64,000 nucleotides of DNA from Phytophthora quininea (taxonomy: Eukaryota > Oomycota > Peronosporomycetes > Peronosporales > Peronosporaceae), in the NCBI GenBank assembly GCA_011947345.1, contig JAAVTG010001010.1, forward strand, positions 62,001 to 126,000. Direction: 5' to 3'. The notes beneath the pieces are model-generated. The model made no database searches. It was given only the letters and a program-made list of their open reading frames with translations, and was not told the DNA's origin. The position numbers were made by a program, and so were the translations under genes. Positions 22,184 through 34,131 of this stretch are shown piece after piece. Numbering within the stretch: position 1 is the stretch's first letter; each line of letters opens with the position of its first letter.

Positions 22184-23944
22184 ATGAAATGGTCCCGTCA
22201 TGTCGCAACAAAAAGCGAGGATCAAGAATTTTCACTAAGTGACGAAGTTGACAGACCACTTTTCGATAAGTGTCGGTCTATTTTCCATGTCCATGCGCTT
22301 CCACCAGAAGCGCTTCTTCGCGTACCCGAGCGGCGCCCCTACCTGCACACGCTCAACGCTGTGTCTTCCCACAGGTGAAAGATGATCTCTTCTCTCTCCT
22401 CTGTGTTTCATCTATCGAAAATACTCTGAACTAACCCCACACCGCTCGCTTAAACACAGCCATGTTCTGGTCACAACCGACCGATCCGTGTCGCTCCTGA
22501 GCTACGGAGACGCTTGTTACAGCCTGAGGAAGGTCGAGGTGGACGCCCTTCTCTCCGGCAAGGCTGACGTAGTAGCCAGCGCCGTCATTGAGCGTCCAGA
22601 GAAGCCGCCGCGCGTTGTGGTGGTCTATGGGCTAGGCGAGAACCTCTTCCTGCAGGTTGTGATGCCCCGAACGACACGGTAGAGCGGCAAGAACCATCCG
22701 ACGATATGAAATTAGAGCTGGAGAGGGCTCCTACGAATGTGTTCAGTGTGAAGGCTGCAGGAAGCGGTGGAGAAATATTCTACGGCGTCATGGCGTGTTG
22801 CACAGACTCCATTGTGGCCTTTGGCTACATTGAGAACGAAAAAGTTGTTGTTCACGGTGCTGGGAAAGCAACGGAGGGTATTTCATCGTTTGTTCGTTTG
22901 GACAATGAGCAATTTGGCTCGTTCTTCCCAGAGTTCGCGACGTTCACACGCACAGTATTGGCGGTGGATATTTTCACAACTCCAGAGGAAGATCAAGGGT
23001 GGATTGCCTTCGGTTGTGCTGACGGGTGCGGATAGTTTTTTTTTTCTCTCTGACGCTGCTGTGGCTAATACGGACTCTTATGTGCTGCTAGGTTGGTTCG
23101 TGTGTTCCATGGCCAAGTGCACAATGGATGTCTGGGAGGACCGTACAAGACAAAAGACCTGCAGCTGAGTGGTCCGTTGACATCGGTTGCTCTGTTTCCC
23201 AAGCGTTTGATACCAGCAGAGGAAGAGAACAGCGCATTGTGGAGATGCAAGTTGCTGGTGACTTGCGCGATCGGTCAAGCTGTTGTTTACGAAGACGTGT
23301 TCAACTGCTGCGACTGCAGCGAAACGTTGATAGACTCGGATACCTTCGACTCGATTTTTGCAGGCATCGTCGCGGACATCAACTTGGTAAGCTCTAAGCT
23401 TAGAGTGCGTATATTCTGCCTTGACTACTCATGCCACCTTGTGCGACAGGACGGACAAGTCGAAGTGCTGCTGGGCACGGACAGTCAGGTGTTGTTGGCA
23501 TATAAAGAGAAGCAAGTTGATGAAAACAAGGACGACTCAGACCAGGATGACGTAGCCAAGCAGTTGACGGAGGCTGCAGCAGAAGAAGAATCCGGAAGCG
23601 GCAGTGCATCGCCCGTGTCTCCAGTTGGTTCTCTCAACATTTGGAACGACGAAGATACGACATCAGTAGTGGAAACACCAACTACCGATATCCCGGCCTC
23701 GTTGGCGTCCGCCTTGACAAAGCGACGGAAATGGGAACGTCTGCCTCGCAGTCTCTGGGACATGGAGGCGTTCGGCGCCATCTACAGCCTGTTGTGGCGC
23801 GACGTGAACCACGACGGTGTTCCGGAGCTGTTGGTCGCTAGCTCTACTGGCGTCTACGTGTACGAAGCCGACCCAGTTTTCGTTATCCAGAAGCTCGAGC
23901 GAGTTCTAGCCGCCTTGGAATTATCAGCCACGCCAACAAGTTAG
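22184..23944 (+). CDS. KPTN: Kaptin-like protein (KICSTOR complex type)
   Basis: Four exons are inferred: 22184-22374, 22460-23025, 23092-23386, 23450-23944, with introns of 85, 66 and 63 nt; about 515 aa. The last intron is needed to join IVADINL to DGQVEVLLGTDSQVLLAYK, a calcium-loop-like, integrin-alpha-type repeat typical of kaptin and ITFG2. The C-terminus (RDVNHDGVPELLVASSTGVY, then VIQKLERVLAAL) is the usual kaptin ending. In animals kaptin is part of KICSTOR, which recruits GATOR1 to lysosomes to restrain TORC1. Near 22660 an in-frame TAG is avoided either by assuming one lost base (GTGATG for GTGGATG) or by a 47-nt intron; the first is preferred because introns here are 56 nt or longer. 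Confidence 0.72.
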
Positions 23945-24080
23945 CGGATCTCGACACTTTTTCGTCTGCACATCGCCTTTGCAAAATGGTACAAATCCTT
24001 ATCGACCAATCACAGCGTCTGATTCCGAGTATCACCCAATAATAGCGCACTTCGGAAATTGACACGCACCTGAGAGACCC

Positions 24081-26413
24081 ATGCTGCCGCTTCGTCGCGC
24101 CGCTCGTCACGTGCGCTGCTTCTCCGTAGCGGGCACACCGGGCCGCCCTGAGGGCGTAGGTGCGTTTGCCAGCGTCACTACCCCGTCCGAGCCCAAGCCA
24201 GGCCTGTTCCAGCTACCGGACCTCCATGCAGCCGACGACTTCCCAAGACTCACGAGGGACGTCAAGCTCAAGTGTCATCAGCTGCGGCAGGAGGTGGGGC
24301 TTCTATTGCACTGATTTTTTGTAAATGTGTATTGATTTAATGTTGTTTTGTAGCTGTCGGCGTCGCCTCCAGGACTGAAGACTTTGCAGACGCTGGACGA
24401 CATTTCCAACGCCATCTGCTCGGTCATTGACGCCGCCGAGCTCTGTCGCAATGTGCATCCCAATGAGTACACCATATAGTATTTATTGTTTGTTCTTAAT
24501 ACAACTAACCCATTTGCTGCAGACAATTCCGACGAGCTGCGAGCGAGTGCTTCACGGAGCTGTCGGACTTTATCCAGAACTTGAATGCTGATGTGGAGCT
24601 GTATCGAGCGCTGAAGACGGTGACGGACGAAGGTATGGGAGGCTTCACGCTCGAGCAGCGGAGGATGGGTATCTTGCTACGCAATGAGTTCGAGCGGGAC
24701 GGCATTCACTTGCCTCGCTCTGACCGGCAACGGGTCATAGCGTTGCAGAATGAAATTACGCAGCTAAGTATGAAGTTCCAGTCGACGATGTACAGCGCGC
24801 GAGTACGTGGAGGTGCCGGCTAAACTGATTCGCGGCCTGCCGCATAGCGTCACGTCGGTGTGTGAACGCAAGTGGATGAGTCGCGATATGATGCGAGTCC
24901 CCACGGATCTCCACGTTACCAGCACGGTTCTCAAGTGGGTTGGCGCTCCCGAAGTCCGCAGGAAGATGTACATTGCCGCCAACTCGTGCGCTAAGAACAA
25001 CCTTTACGTTTTAGACGAGCTGCGAGCAAAGCGTCACGAGCTGGCCCAGTTGCTCGGTTTTCCCACATACGCGCACTTGGCTACAAGGTAAGGGATGCCC
25101 AAGCGATTGACCTATTCTTCAAGTTGTGCTAATCCACGCTTGATGATGCAGTGATCGTATGATTGGATCTCCTGAAGCTGTTGAAAGCTTTGTCGAAGAC
25201 ATTGCTAAGCAACTGATGACAAAGGTTCGTCTGCTATGTGTTTATCCCAACACAAATAAAAGTCTAACGTGGTTTTCTGCATTCATTAGGCCAAAATGGA
25301 GCAGCAACTTCTTTTGGACGCCAAGAGAAAACACGAAGGCAGCTCATGCAACGAGGTCTACATGTGGGACTTGCCGTACTACATGGGAATGCTCAAGGCC
25401 CAGAAACATCGCATCGATTCGCGTGTGATCTCCGCCTATTTCCCTCTCGAGAATTGTCTGAAGGGTTTGCATCTGCTGTGCTCGGAGCTTTTGGTCTGGA
25501 GTTGAAGCAGGTACCCATGTCCAATCCCAGCGAGCGCTGGCATGACGACGTGCACAAGCTGGCACTCACAAGGAATGGCGAGACATTGGGCTACATCTAC
25601 TTTGATCTATACCCGCGACCCAACAAGTACAACCATGCAGCTCACTTTACCATTCGCTGTGGCAAGCGTTTGAGCGAGACATCCTATCAAAAGCCTATCG
25701 TAGCATTGGTCTGCAACTTTAACAAGCCGGCACCAGACAGTCCTTCGTTGCTCACGCATGCAGAAGTCGAGACGCTATTCCACGAGTTTGGCCACGCAAT
25801 GCATTCGCTCCTGTCTCGAACCGAGTTCCAGCATCTTTCCGGCACTCGTGCAGCGCTGGACTTTGTGGAAACCCCTTCGCATTTGTTCGAGTACTTCGCA
25901 TGGGACTATCGCGTTGTGCGTGAGTTTGCAAGCCACAACAAGACCGGTGCCCCATTGCCTGCTTCCATGATGCAAGGACTCCGCTCTTCGAAGACGATGT
26001 TTGCAGCAATGGACACACAGACGCAGTGCCTGTACTCGATGCTCGATTTGCAGCTTTTCGGAGAGCAGCCTTTGCCTTGTTGGCCTCCCACGACGACTCA
26101 GATGCTGCACGAGCTGCAGAACTCGAGCACATTAATTCCTCATGTGGACGGCACGTTTTGGCACACACGTTTCGGGCATCTTATCGGATACGGCGCCGGC
26201 TATTACAGCTACCTGTACGCACGCGTGTTCGCCGCCGACATTTGGCATTCGTGCTTTGTCGGATCACACGGACCATTGAACCGCGAAGCTGGCGAGCGGT
26301 TATTTCAAAAGCTGATGGTACACGGCGGCGCCAAGGACCCGAACGAGCTGCTTGTAGACATGTTGGGCCGTTCCCCGTCCCCGACGAATTACTTGCATGA
26401 GTTGGGCGTGTAG
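24081..26413 (+). CDS. MIPEP: Mitochondrial intermediate peptidase (M3 metallopeptidase), with frame breaks
   Basis: Five exons: 24081-24293, 24354-24466, 24523-25087, 25152-25224, 25290-26413; introns 60, 56, 64 and 65 nt; about 695 aa. The N-terminus (MLPLRRAARHVRCFSVAG) is Arg-rich and amphipathic, a mitochondrial presequence. The M3 zinc site is FHEFGHAMHSLL (His, Glu, His) with downstream LDFVETPSHLFEYFAWD carrying the third ligand Glu. Members remove an octapeptide from imported precursors after the processing peptidase. Two breaks occur: near 24803 (two bases missing or one extra before YVEVPAKLI) and near 25491 (one T missing in a TTTT run, between LCSEL and FGLELKQVPM). Both lie in conserved sequence, so sequence error is more likely than pseudogenisation. 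Confidence 0.88.
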
Positions 26414-26586
26414 ATTGCCAACAAGCACAGGTGTGTTTGCATGAAATAAATGGTCAATTCTCGCGCGTTAAGCTCCTTTCTGAGTACAGTTGAGCTGGTA
26501 TAATAGCTGTCGGATCGCAACGAGAGACGTTGGCTGAAATACATTCACGAGGCAGGAAAATCTCCAGCAAGCAACGGAGAATCCGT

Positions 26587-28172
26587 CTATTGCACGACGC
26601 AGCAGGCTGCACAGGGTGCGCCGTCCTTGACATCATCTGGGTTGGCCAGCTTCACGTCCACCTGCTGCTTGCTGCCCAACTCTGCGTGCATGGAGCTGGT
26701 CGTGGTGCTAGTGCTGCTGGCTGTCGTCGAACTCTCTAAGTGCTCAGCGGGCACGGCGGAGATGGCGCCGACTTTCTGCTTGGTCACGTCGGGAGACTTT
26801 TGCGTCACTACGCCGCCTGCCTGACGCCACAACAGAGCGTCCACCCAGAAGGCAGCTTCGTCATGGGACCGGGCCTTGATAGTGTACACGCGCTCATTGA
26901 GCTCAATAGTGAAGAGGCCGGGACCATCTAAACAAAGAAAAAAATAGTTAGTACTGCTTTCCATCGTAGAGTAGTTTAAAAATGAGATAACAGCGACATA
27001 CCCACGTGGTCTTCTTGCAGCAATGTGATGGCGCCGACTTGCGGGAGGTTTAATGCTGCCAGCAGCTTCTGGCCTTGTTTCTGAGAGGGTCGACTCGGTT
27101 AGCAATCTACATCCTTAGACTGTTTGCGTCTGGATCCACGCACCTTGTAGTACGTGAGGAAGCAGCCGTTGGTCTCGAACCACCGCTTCTGCCACTTGCC
27201 CTCTCGGGTTTTCTTGAACAAATAGCCTACGGAGATCAGAGATGACGTTCGTTAGTGGCTGGTTAGTCGGGCATTGGGCAATATGAGCGTACCGCGGATC
27301 TCCTCGGTACGGAAGTTGGCCGTGCCCGAGCTGCTGGGCTTGTGGGACGGCGAGGAGGACACCAGCTTGGCGTCCATACGGTCGGCCATCGCGCGCTCTT
27401 CTGCTGGGAATCGCGTGTGAAGACTTGAGATGGCGGCGCTATCGTCCGTATGGGTGACAGCCGACCGATACAAATAGTTACTGGTACAAAATCCGTTGCC
27501 TCAGGACGGATGGCATTGTTGAAGTCGAGTTGGGTGAGACTGAGTGCTCAACTGGCCCGAGCTCATACTGAGACCAAGACAACTTTCTGAGATAGATAAA
27601 CCTGATTCTCCATGCGTTTGGACAGTTTTTTTATTTGCCTTCTGATAATGGCGATCGTTGTGCACCATGGTCTCAAGCTCCTCGAGCCGCTGGCGATCAA
27701 TGTGCGGCTGCATTTGCCACGAGGCCAGATAGACCGTCACAGTCTCGTGTTTCGAACACTCAAAGATGTCGCTGGCGATCAGCGTCTTGGCCACCAGCTC
27801 GTGCTCGTACATGGCCAGCACCTCCATCAGGATCGACTCTGTAGACGAACAGCAGCAACTTCCGTCAGCTTCAACCACCGGTCAACACGTTCAACCAGCG
27901 CTTGCAGCTGATCGATAGCTTGCCGTGCTGCGTCGTACCATATCTCCGTCGCTGCTTCTCGTCCAGTGTGCTCGCCTGCGCCTCGCTGTCGATGAGCAGC
28001 CTCCGCATCTGCGCGTAGATGTTCGCCTGGGTCGAAGCATACACTCAGCACGTCTCAACACAGGAAATACCGCTTCGGACCGCAGTGACGTCCCTACCAG
28101 ACCGTCGACTTCATCTTGCAGTCGCTTGCAGCATCGATGTGCCAAATCCCACAACTGCGCAACCCCAAGCAT
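26587..28172 (-). CDS. PH-domain protein with C-terminal CaaX box
   Basis: Seven exons resolve without a frame break: 28172-28098, 28026-27939, 27838-27602, 27403-27293, 27226-27144, 27080-27002, 26927-26587; introns 71, 100, 198, 66, 63 and 74 nt; 337 aa. The N-terminal 150 residues are helical (LAHRCCKRLQDEVDGL, LLIDSEAQASTLDEKQRRRY, QRLEELETMVHND) and unassigned. The PH domain spans about residues 175-265, from GYLFKKTREGKWQKRWFE to AFWVDALLW. A Ser/Thr-rich stretch leads to a terminal CVVQ, a farnesylation-type CaaX box preceded by two further Cys. Prenyl anchoring plus phosphoinositide binding at a membrane is inferred. It is divergent from the App1-type gene, which also ends in a CaaX box. 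Confidence 0.82.
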
Positions 28173-29110
28173 GACCGCCAAAGAAGACCGCCATGACGAC
28201 AGCAATGGAGTGAGCTCTCAGCGCCCAATTTCCAGCCTCAGAAAGCGTGCCATGTACCCGAGTCGACGCGCGGTCCTGCAGCGCCCCGCAATCCGCAAGC
28301 GACCCCAGTGCTCGCCAGTGAGGTATCTATCCACAGTCCATGGTAGGTCAGCACGGACTGCAAAAGCATTCAGCCAGAATAGAACGACCACCACCCACGA
28401 GCTCTTCTGCACGCTGTCGGCCACCTTGGCGAGCTGATGCTGTCCGCGCGCGCAGCTCGCTTGCCACTCCTGGTCCAGCTTCTTCCACGGGCTCAGCCAC
28501 CAGCACCGCGCCGCCATCGGTTCTGCGAGGCGACTTACGTATATTCCAATAGCGAGGTTGCGGTGTCATCGACTCGACGCGGTGACGCGCTGACCCAAAC
28601 GTCATGGTCCGCCCAGGTCAGCGACTGGACTTGCTCGCCAGCGCAGCAACGCCTGTCCGCGTTGAGGGCGTCTGTCCACATGCACCACCGACGAAAATAG
28701 AGCTTGTATACCAGCACTAACGAACTATGGTTGTCGAAATCGACGCTACATGCACGCGGAGACTCGCAGCGCTGCAGTGGCGAGGTCATCCATCCCAAAG
28801 CGCGTCATATCCCGCGATTGGCTGCAGCCGCTCACAGTGGCATGCATGCAGGGATTGGTGGTGTCGTCTTCAACCGTCGTGTCCGACCACAACAGTCTCG
28901 TCGTCGCACTATACAGCGTTACTGCGACTCTTACGTCCGTACACAGGGGACAGCGTGTCACCCGTCTCCTCCGACACTCACTCTTCATCGTGCGGAAGAA
29001 GCCGCACAGTTCCATCTCGCCGCCGCGCTCGCTTCGTCTCATTCCGCCCGAAACCGCGGCGGCCCCCACGGCGCCTCAATATATCCGAGCCCAGCCCCGC
29101 ACATACACAC
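28173..29110. promoter_or_regulatory. Divergent control region between two CaaX-protein genes
   Basis: These 938 bp lie between the start codons of the PH-domain gene (-) and the App1-type gene (+). The plus frame is open upstream of 29111 back to 28727 but has no conserved character and is taken as leader sequence. Minus frames at 28218-28517 and 28535-28798 have no recognised domain. No specific regulatory site was identified. Confidence 0.4.
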
Positions 29111-32100
29111 ATGGCCATCACCATGCAGACGCAGCGGGTCAACTGGGCGTCGCCGCCGGCCTCGCCGTCGCCGCTATCGCTGCGGGCCACGCCGGCCTCC
29201 CCACAGGTGATCCTAGCCAAGCGCAGCCCCGCCCGGCTGAGCCAATCGCAGCGCAACAAGCACAAGCGCAGTGACCCGCCTAATAGCGCCATGGTGCTGG
29301 TCTGCATGAGCTTCTTTGGCGTGCTGCTGGGGCTGGTCGTCATGGCCTTCTTCGCCTACGCGCCGCTGCTGTGCGCGTCCTGGCTCGGCATCATGTACGT
29401 CATCGGGCTATACCTGTCCACAGAGTCCAAGTGGCGCTGGCACGATGCGCAGGAGTTCGAGAACCGCTTCTGGACGGGCACGGCCTTCCTCTTCAGCGCC
29501 GCCGTACTCTACATCAAGGACTCACCATTGGCGGTGGGCCAGTGGAACTCCACGCTTGGACTCGTGCTCGTCTTTGGCTTCACCACGAGCGTGCACTTCT
29601 TCGACAGGTTCGTGCACCGACAGGAGATCAGTCGCAGACCCAAATTGAAGGAGTCGGCAAAGAAGTTCTCGCACAATTTATTCAAATACAAAGCCACGGC
29701 GGAGGAGAAGACGCAACTCGTGACGGAGTGCGTCAGCCGCATCGACCGCCACTACTTGCCCAGCACCATCAACAACATGATCAATCTGGCGGAAGTCAAG
29801 CGGCGAGAGCTCAAGATCTTCCGGATCTTGGCAGGTGCTGGCAAGGACGAGCTGAACTACATCTTGAACCACATTCGGCTGGCGCTGCTGTTCTACAAGG
29901 TGAAGGACCACTCCAAAGTGCGCGAGGACCAAAGCAGGACACTGATCCTCGACCTGCTGTGCACAACGCGCCTCGCGGACTTGTCGGTGATGTCTCGCGC
30001 CTTACTACTCGACGCTCTGATGGTAATGAAGATTAGTGCGCACCCCATGGCGGAGAAATGGGTGCGCAATATCATTGTGAAGACGCAGGGCGATGATTTG
30101 AGCAACCTCAAGACCTACACAGACGCCAAGGGCGACTTCCATAGTATGCACAAGCTGGTATTTAATGACATCCGAGACCCGATGATCCGAGCAGACATTC
30201 TGGCGCATATCCAGCGCGAAGCAAGTGTGCAGATCGCCCACATGCGACTTGGCACCAAGCGTGGACGCAACCGCAAGCAGCAGGCATGGCGTAAAGTGTT
30301 GAGCGATGTGGACGATACGCTCTATTCTTCCGGTGGACGGTACCCTGCAGGCTTGGACACCCGTTATCCTCGACACACGCTATACCCTGGCGTCCTGCCA
30401 TTCTACCGCGAGTTGGACATGGGCACGGTCGGCCCGGACGACTGGACGGACGATCGCTTTGGCAACTTGGTGTTTCTTTCGGCCCGCCCGCATGTGTACA
30501 AGGACGTCTCGGAGAAGAAGTCGTACGCCAAGTTTGCTGCACTGCATGAGAAGATGGGCATGCACACGTTGCCTACAATGTTAGCAGGTAATCTCACATC
30601 GGGACGTGCGTTCATGTGGCAAGGTGATCTGGAGCCGATGGCGCAGAAGAAGTTCGAGAACTTCTGCGAGTTTTATCAGCTCTACCCGGAGTTTAAGCAC
30701 GTGTTTGTTGGTGACAATGGGCAGGGTGATGTTCGTGCAGCAGAGCTGATTGTCGAGAAGTTCGGCCCCGATGCGTTGGAGGCTGGCTTCTTCCAGCGCG
30801 TGCAGCCCGTCGAGAAGATGTTCAACTACCACTCCAAGGAGGACCTGGAGCGCTGGCGCAAGATGAACATTGTGTTCTTCGATACGTACGTCGGCGCTGC
30901 AGTTGAAGCTTATCGCATGAAAAAGTTCGTTTGAGTGGACTGAAGAAGATCGCTGACGAGGCAGCCAACTCGTTCGAGGCGATAACGTCGTGGCTGACTC
31001 CTCAAAGCCGCGAGCGTGCTAGACTGCTGTTGAACAGGGACATTGCAGCAGCAAATGCGCTGCTGGGGAAGAAGTTGGGCTGCTCTCGGCTGGTCATGAA
31101 GCCGCAACTTTTCAAGCTCAACTCTCTCGTCCGCACACCAATTGGCCGTGGCATTGTCCGCAAATTCCGTGGACTGGACGGCATCTACCAGGTGGATCTG
31201 ACTGATTGGACCATGCAGAAGCGTGTTCAAGCGTTTTTCCCTGAAGAAAGTCTTATTGCGCTCGTGGCCACGGATGCCTCGCCCATCCCCAACAGCTCAC
31301 TCAGCTACGTTAAACTGTATCGCCCACCTCCTGCGCGGATCTTCGCTTCCCATTCCATGGTGCAGACGCTGTTCGGCATTGGCCGCGTAGTGCGTTACCG
31401 CGCCGACGATGAGATCTACGTGGTGACAATTATTGGCGACCACAGCACGCTGAACATGACGGCGTTCCTCAACGCAGATTCGGTACAACCTGTCAATGAA
31501 GAGCTGCTTAAGAACTACTCCTCGAGCGGCTCGTCGCCTCGCATGCTATCAGGAGTGCGCTCAGGTATCGGGTATATCACCAAGAAGTTAATCACGTTTG
31601 TGCCTGGCAGCTCAGGGATCAAGCCCATGTTCCCCATTGCGGTGGCGGTAGAGTCGCCGTTTGGTCGTGGTGTGGTCGTTAGCTTCCGTGAAGAAGACAG
31701 AGTTTACGAACTCAAGCTCTTCCAGAACGCACCCAAGACCCGAAGTGGAGAATTAGCGTCTCCCATTGGTGTGTTTATTCAAGAACGCTATCTCCAGCTC
31801 TCGGCAGTATCGCCGCCACGAAGCTTCTTCTCGATGCTTGGACTGGGCGGGAAAGCTGCCACTTCCACAGCACCGTTGCCGGTTGGCTCACGAGTAGCCA
31901 CTGCGTACGGCAAAGGTGTTGTGCGGAGTTATCGAGCAGCGGACGACATTTACGCAGTTGCATTGACCGACTGGACACTTGCCAATGGACACGACGTGAT
32001 GGCGTATCTGTCTAAAGGCCATCTCAAGCCTGTGGTGTCGCCTTTGGACGATGTGCCGCTGCTTACTCTAACGACAAAGGAAATCCCAACGGAGGGGAAG

Positions 32101-32976
32101 ACTGCGGCAGCTCCGCCAGGAAGTGGCGGTCTTTTCCAGCTCTTCCGTTATGGGTTTTCTGGAGCTTCCTCCCGGGAGATCGTCGTGCCGTACGCCGAGG
32201 ACGCCGACGTCGAGCGTCAACTTGATACTGTCTTCGGGCTAGCTCACACAGCCATGAGCAAGTCGTACAACGGCTGTCTAAAAGCAACGCTCGTCAATCC
32301 AGACTTCAGCGGAGTTGTTGCCTTCGTCCAGGCCAGCGAGACGAAGGACATTCCTGCTGAAGCCACACGGGTAAGACGGAACACCTTGGAGTTGCTAGTC
32401 AGTCCCTTTAGTTACCTTCTTTCTGGCAGCAACGAGGTAGACGAAGCTGAGGACGACGCCAATCTGACCACGACAATGTTCGCCAAGGGCTCGTTGGTGT
32501 CGACTCCCTATGGCGAGGGCACCGTCCGCTCGCATCGTCGACTCGACGACGTGTATGTAGTGGACTTGCCATCGATGCACGGTTTCTTCCGTGTCAGTAG
32601 TCTACAGCGGCCCGTTCGTGGCGTAGTGGGCGAGCCAGTCGACACGATCTACGGGTCTGGTGTGCTTGAGCAAGTCCGTGAACAGGACGGCGTCCACGTT
32701 GTAGTGCTTCGGCTCGGCTTGACCACCTCGGAAGCTCGTGCGTACCTGCACCCGGCCAGTGTGGTGGGCGCAATAAAGGCATCTCGAGGAGACGTGGTGA
32801 TGACCCCGTTCGGCTCGGGAGTCGTGATGCAGTATCGCTCTCACGATGGCTACTACCGCGTCGCTCTGGATTGGGATTCCAATGGCCAGAGCCACACGTC
32901 GGCGTATATTAGCGAGGACAGCATCGTGCGCACTGGCCCAGTCGAGAGCAGCTCCACCGGCTGCGTCGTCATGTAA
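29111..32976 (+). CDS. App1-type phosphatidate phosphatase with membrane N-terminus, beta-repeat tail and CaaX box
   Basis: ATG at 29111. Residues about 60-165 hold three to four membrane helices (MVLVCMSFFGVLLGLVVMAF; TAFLFSAAVLYI; LGLVLVFGFTTSVHFF). Residues about 390-600 are an App1-type (DUF2183) HAD-like phosphatase: SDVDDTLYSSGG gives the D-x-D-x-T catalytic motif, VFLSARPHVY the second motif, VFVGDNGQGD the acidic end. The frame stops at 30932-30934 (MKKFV), but the frame one base over begins at once with LSGLKKIADEA and runs to 32976, so one base seems lost in an A-run; about 1288 aa if one protein. The second half has seven or eight modules of the pattern TP(F/Y)G-x-G-x-V-x2-(Y/F)R-x2-D-x2-Y-x-V-x-L, SH3/Tudor-like in look, and ends CVVM, a CaaX box. 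Phosphatidate dephosphorylation is inferred from the family. Two separate genes is the alternative. Confidence 0.82.
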
Positions 32977-33457
32977 AAAGACAAGATATTTTTTCAAAAC
33001 TAAAATAATAAGTAAGACAAGTACTACGGGTGCCAGAGTTTGTAGCGACGTGCATGTTTCCTTGTCTGTGCTGGCCAACACGTGGGGACAAAACTGGTCA
33101 TGGCGTGCTTCCTTCATTACCGTTGATCACCGATCGCTTGCTAGTTCTAGTTGTGATTGCACAGTAAACGATTCCGTCGCCGAAGCCAAAGTGTGGATTG
33201 CGCCGTTGACTCAGAGCAACCCACACGCGGTTACCAGTGGCCTGCTGCGAATAGGTTCAGGTCGCCAACATGAATTATTTTCTGCGCTTTTGGTTGAGCA
33301 GAACAACAGGTGCTATCGTCGGTGGTAAGGTCGCTTTCCCAACCCCACGCCACTCTCGAATTTGCAGGCCATCCAGAACGCTTCCGTCTTTTCCAGCTCC
33401 CTTGACGACTATGCACACCCCAGCACATTGTCAACTCCGTCCGAAGGCAGCTACACC
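32977..33457. other. Intergenic region / 5' leader of PLAC8 gene 1
   Basis: No separate gene is supported. An acceptor-like TTTGCAG ends at 33367, and the PLAC8 frame is open from there to its ATG at 33458, so the transcript may have an upstream exon that could not be fixed. Confidence 0.4.
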
Positions 33458-34131
33458 ATGCCCACCATGACCCCGCAAGTGAGCATCGTCATGCCCAGCA
33501 TGGACGACCCCAAGGAGCAGAAGCTCAAGAGCGAGCAAGCCGCCGGCGGCGCCACTCACGTGACCGACATCACCATCGACGACGGCTGGGAGGCTCCGTT
33601 CTTCGGCTGCTTCGCCAGCCTCGTGCCCAACTGCTGCATGTCGACGATCTGTCCGTGCGTCTCGCTCGCGCAGGTCAAGGCGCAGTTGGGCAAACCGTTC
33701 TGCCCGGCACTGCTCAACTACGGCGCCACCATCTTCGGACTGGTGGTCTGCATCATCCTCTTCATCTCGCACAGCGTCACTACCGACACCACCACCACCA
33801 CCGTCCGTGGCCAGCGCGAAGTCGAGGAACGGTCGTCAAAGGACCGTCAGATCATTTTCGCCATCGGAGCGCTCTTCTTCTTCGTCTTCTACGTCATCTC
33901 CGTGTGCCGTCTCCGCCTGCAAGTGCGCAAGCAATACGAGATCAAAGGAACCTGCGGACTGGACTTCCTACTGTCGGTGTGGTGTGCTCCGTGTGCAGTG
34001 GCGCAAATGGCGTCGCAGACTCACAGCTACACCCCGGAAACTGCAGCTTCCAGTCGCCGAATCCGACTGCAACGCTACCTGCCTACACGATTGGAGAGAC
34101 TCCAATGTCGGCACCAATCGCCTTCATCTGA
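33458..34131 (+). CDS. PLAC8-family membrane protein 1, one frame break
   Basis: The ATG at 33458 gives MPTMTPQVSIVMPSMDD. The PLAC8 Cys-rich core is CFASLVPNCCMSTICPCVS followed by LAQVKAQLG, then a helix (ATIFGLVVCIILFISHSV), a second helix (IIFAIGALFFFVFYVISVCR) and the C-terminal CGLDFLLSVWCAPCAVAQMA. PLAC8/Fcr-type proteins sit in membranes and are linked to cell-size control or metal handling elsewhere; no role is known here. Near 34035 a C-run appears to have lost one base: the original frame drifts to a stop at 34162, whereas the shifted one continues FQSPNPTATLPAYTIGETPM and stops at 34131. Corrected length about 224 aa. Confidence 0.8.

Noticed and set aside
22682..22728. 47-nt intron in kaptin
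   Set aside because: It would repair the frame, but it is shorter than every other intron here, lacks a pyrimidine tract, and its sequence reads as plausible protein; one missing base is preferred.
27839..27938. Frame break in the PH-domain gene
   Set aside because: A 100-nt GT-AG intron with correct phase joins the two parts, so no break is needed.
28727..29110. N-terminal extension of the App1-type frame
   Set aside because: The extension is His/Arg/Ser-rich without conserved features, and the ATG at 29111 gives a sensible start before the membrane helices.
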